In this document: positions 22,010 through 25,000 of the stretch, in pieces
Layout of the letters: each line of letters opens with the position of its first letter
Numbering within the stretch: position 1 is the first letter of the stretch
DNA from: Pigoraptor vietnamica
Lineage: Eukaryota; Opisthokonta; Filasterea
Direction of reading: 5' to 3'
NCBI GenBank assembly: GCA_943704525.1
Contig: CALSCQ010003220.1
Span: 1 to 25,000 of the forward strand
DNA: 25,000 nucleotides
The notes under the pieces: generated by a model
What the model saw: only the letters and a program-made list of their open reading frames with translations
The model's database searches: none
Told to the model about the DNA's origin: nothing
Position numbers and translations under genes: made by a program

Positions 22010-22155
22010 GCACCATGCAGGCGCGCCTCGTTCTCCTTTTGCGTCTGCTCGTCGCGGTATCGGCGAAGCAACGGGTCGAATATGTAGAAGCCACCGCCAA
22101 CGCCCACGACGAGCACGCCGATCAATTGGTGGGGCGTCATGCGAGGGAATGGCAT
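21964..22155 (-). CDS. PIGBOS1-like single-pass micro-membrane protein
   Basis: A 63-residue frame opens MPFPRMTPHQLIG, has one hydrophobic segment (LIGVLVVGVGGGFYIF, about 11-26), then FDPLLRRYRDEQTQKENEARL, a charged helix. Position of start, TM segment, GG(F/V)YIF and the following acidic-basic helix match my memory of human PIGBOS1, a mitochondrial outer-membrane micro-protein that contacts the ER, and of similar short proteins in other eukaryotes. The role here is inferred. The last ~17 residues (GGATGTQR end) lie in a recent tandem duplication and look non-conserved. An upstream exon at 22385-22349 could extend the N-terminus in frame. The family match is short and so only moderately secure. 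Confidence 0.6.
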   Translation of the reverse strand: MPFPRMTPHQLIGVLVVGVGGGFYIFDPLLRRYRDEQTQKENEARLHGAQQGNVEGGATGTQR

Positions 22156-22887
22156 TTTCTCAGGAAAGGGTCGAGAGGACAGAGAAACTGCGCAAGAGTA
22201 TAGAGAGGGTCGTTGTTCGCCGGGACAGAGAAATGATCGAAAAAGAGACTGCCGTTTTTGTCGTTCACAGACACTGCACGTGACACGAAACCACGTGCCC
22301 TATTGACGTCATCTAATCGTCACTCACAATTACCGAAATCTCGCTTACTATTTTCATCCGGGGTGTGCTCCCAATCAGTCGCCATAGTCAGCCACACGCA
22401 CGCCCGGCGAGCAAGGGGAGAGGCAGCGCATCGCTTGAAAAGGGCGCCAGCTGACATCCGACTTCTTCCTCTTTCGCACCGCCCTCTCTGTCGCACCGGG
22501 GTCCGTCCGTGGCTGCGAGGTGGGCGTCGCGTGGTCGCGGCGATGGATGGATGTGGCGTGGATAGTATGGGGATGGGGATGCGCTTGCTTGGTACTGGCG
22601 ATGATGTGCGGGGGTGCATTTTTGTGGCGTGGTGCTTTATGTGGGGCCGTTGGACGCACGGACCGGCGTTATGTGATCGACGTCGCTTAACCGTTCGTGT
22701 GCCTTATTTCCTTGCTGGTTGGCCTTGTGTGTTGTGGGAAGAGTGGAAGTCACATTGGCATGTGCGCCTTGCGTGTCGTGCGTGTCGTGCTCAGTGTGCC
22801 GCGTGCTGTGAAGGGTTCTCGCGTTTCGAAATGTCCGTGTAATCTCACGCTGTGTTTTCGTGTTGTGTGTGTTGGCAGGTTTGGAAA
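22156..22887. promoter_or_regulatory. Divergent region with likely uS8 TOP start and 5' UTR intron
   Basis: This 732-bp stretch separates divergent starts. CTTCTTCCTCTTTC at 22462-22475 is a terminal-oligopyrimidine-like sequence typical of ribosomal protein transcription starts. Ten bases before the uS8 ATG, TTGGCAG is a good acceptor. With a GTGGGC donor at 22520 this would give a 5' UTR intron of 359 nt (22520-22878), similar in size and GT-richness to the coding introns of uS8. No coding exon on the plus strand was found. Confidence 0.45.
22304..22311. promoter_or_regulatory. CRE-type palindrome TGACGTCA with flanking CACGTG boxes
   Basis: TGACGTCA, the full CREB/ATF-type site, lies at 22304-22311, with CACGTG at about 22277 and 22292. 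It is about 150 bp upstream of the micro-protein start and about 160 bp upstream of the proposed uS8 transcription start, so it could serve either. Binding is inference. Confidence 0.4.
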
Positions 22888-23930
<1,043 letters not shown>

Positions 23931-24168
23931 GCGACCGATGGGCGTGCCGCGCGCGTGTGCTTGTTGCGTGTTGTCCCACCTGTCCCCGTGAGGCTCACTC
24001 AAAAAAAAAAAAACATATGGGGAAAATTTTACTGTGCGTCATCATCCTGTGGGTGTGTTGGTTCGAAAGTGACGGACGTGTGACGGGTCAAATTGGGCGC
24101 GTTTTGACAGACAGCACCAGTTCATATAGGGGCAAGCCACGCACGCTGCGAGACACAACAACCACACA

Positions 24169-24208
<40 letters not shown>

Positions 24209-24359
24209 AGAGCGCACGCACAAAAGGGCCACAAAATATGCCAACGGCAACGACAGGCGAAAAACGGGAGAAATCGACGACGACATAGCAGCGCACGCTC
24301 AACGATGGCTCAAAACGCACGCAACACAGCACGCATTGCGTCCACACTCGAGTCTGAGT
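23931..24359. other. Convergent intergenic stretch with A tract and CA microsatellite
   Basis: The 429 bp between the stops of uS8 and the cyclic-nucleotide-binding gene contain a run of about 13 A at 24001-24013 and 18 CA units at 24171-24206. No gene or RNA was recognised. Confidence 0.6.
24171..24206. repeat. (CA)18 microsatellite
   Basis: Uninterrupted CA repeat of 36 nt, about 150 bp beyond the stop codon of the minus-strand gene. In its 3' UTR it would read as (GU)18. Confidence 0.95.
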
Positions 24360-25000
24360 CTACACGGCGATCCCCGAGAGCGACGCGGTCGATCCCGCCT
24401 TCTTCATGCCATCCTCCTCAGACTCGCGAATCGTCGCGATCGCCGGGTTCGCCGCCGCCGCCGCCGCCGCGAGCGCCACCGTGGGGTCACCCGGGTCCGA
24501 GCTGGACCTCCGGCGCTGCGCCTCGTCGCCAATCGACCGCCGGCGAGTGGCTTCGTCGCTCATCGAACGGGCGGCCTCCGGTGCCAGGCGCACAAACTTC
24601 TCAAAGGCGTCCTTGCTCAGCGTGAGGAAGAACGACTCCTCAAGCGCCGTCGCCGTCGCCTGCCGCGGCTCCTCTTCGAGCAGCTCGACCTCGCCAAAGT
24701 AATCGCCCGTGCCGAGCGGCTGCGGGAGCATGTCGGCGCCGTCGGGGAGAGTCAGGCGAACCGCGCCCTTGAGAATGACGTAGAGCTTGTCGGGGACGCT
24801 GCCGGCCGTGAAGATGACGTCGCCCTTTTGCCTCTGCTCGTACACGAGAAGCGACGCGAGAAGCTCAAACTTGGACCACGGCTTGTTCTCCTTGATGCCG
24901 CTGAAGAGGCGCACCGTCTTGAGCGTCGTCGCCGTGCGCAGGTTCATGATGGCCTGGCACGTGTCGCGCAGCTCGGGCGCGATCGACAGGAACTTTCCAA
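24360..25000 (-). CDS. Cyclic-nucleotide-binding-domain protein, 5' part off window
   Basis: One continuous exon enters from the right edge and ends at TAG 24362-24360, giving the C-terminal 212 residues. A complete cyclic nucleotide-binding domain is visible: KPWSKFELLASLLVYEQRQ, KGDVIFTAGSVPDKLYVILKG, then the phosphate-binding cassette GDYFGEVELLEEEPRQATATA, with the Glu and Arg that hold cAMP or cGMP in this family, and FFLTLSKDAFEKF. Upstream, IAPELRDTCQAIM suggests the linker from another domain, perhaps a second binding domain. After the domain is a tail with RRRSIG and RRRSSSD, basophilic-kinase-like sites, an Ala-rich stretch and an acidic patch. It may be a PKA regulatory-like or effector protein; the part off the window would decide. 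No channel segment is in view. Confidence 0.85.
   Translation of the reverse strand, partial: GKFLSIAPELRDTCQAIMNLRTATTLKTVRLFSGIKENKPWSKFELLASLLVYEQRQKGDVIFTAGSVPDKLYVILKGAVRLTLPDGADMLPQPLGTGDYFGEVELLEEEPRQATATALEESFFLTLSKDAFEKFVRLAPEAARSMSDEATRRRSIGDEAQRRRSSSDPGDPTVALAAAAAAANPAIATIRESEEDGMKKAGSTASLSGIAV

Noticed and set aside
22520-22878. C/D snoRNA in the proposed uS8 5' UTR intron
   Set aside because: One imperfect C-box-like string, no CUGA D box at suitable distance and no terminal stem.
24001-24013. Poly(A) tail of a retrocopied uS8 gene
   Set aside because: uS8 keeps both introns, so it is not a retrocopy; the A run is ordinary simple sequence.

Overview
The window is nuclear DNA of a unicellular eukaryote. 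It is GC-rich and gene-dense, and almost every gene is cut by short introns, mostly 65-260 nt. About 45 introns could be placed; nearly all end in CAG and 39 begin GTG. There is no operon structure, no ribosome binding sites and no mobile element. Long CA/GT and G tracts sit in introns and between genes. The gene set (deoxyhypusine synthase, ENTR1, ARMC6, TBC1D5-type GAP, Alba-RGG protein, PDI with an ERp29-type tail, AidB-type acyl-CoA dehydrogenase, uS8) is eukaryotic housekeeping and trafficking. It does not identify the lineage; a free-living protist is the best guess. The run of ten G at the left edge may be a contig end or a low-complexity tract.

Layout, left to right: deoxyhypusine synthase (minus, its 3' end off the window); an ABC half-transporter (minus) whose ATPase domain has lost most catalytic residues; an ENTR1-like coiled-coil protein (plus); ARMC6 (minus, intronless); a small SBDS-like/Rtc3 protein (plus); fructose-1,6-bisphosphatase (minus); an AidB-like acyl-CoA dehydrogenase (minus); a secretory protein disulfide isomerase (plus); an Alba-domain RGG protein (minus); a TBC1D5-like Rab GAP (plus) that appears to lack its 5' exons; a PIGBOS1-like micro-membrane protein (minus); ribosomal protein uS8/RPS15A (plus); and a cyclic-nucleotide-binding protein (minus, running off the right edge). 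Exon coordinates were assembled by hand from GT-AG sites, reading phase and family conservation. Terminal coordinates are coding ends; UTRs are not included.

There is no clear pathway cluster. ENTR1 and TBC1D5 homologues both act on endosomes and retromer in animals, but they are about 11 kb apart here and the link may be chance. Points most worth a second look: the degenerate ABC ATPase, with an in-frame 72-nt intron inside its Walker A region; the TBC gene that begins abruptly beside a 92-nt CA tract without its arginine-finger exon; the PDI with CLEC and CRAC active sites; the doubled NPFSF box in ENTR1; the micro-protein with a 52-bp tandem duplication across its stop codon and a possible extra 5' exon; and paired heat-shock-element-like palindromes upstream of FBPase.
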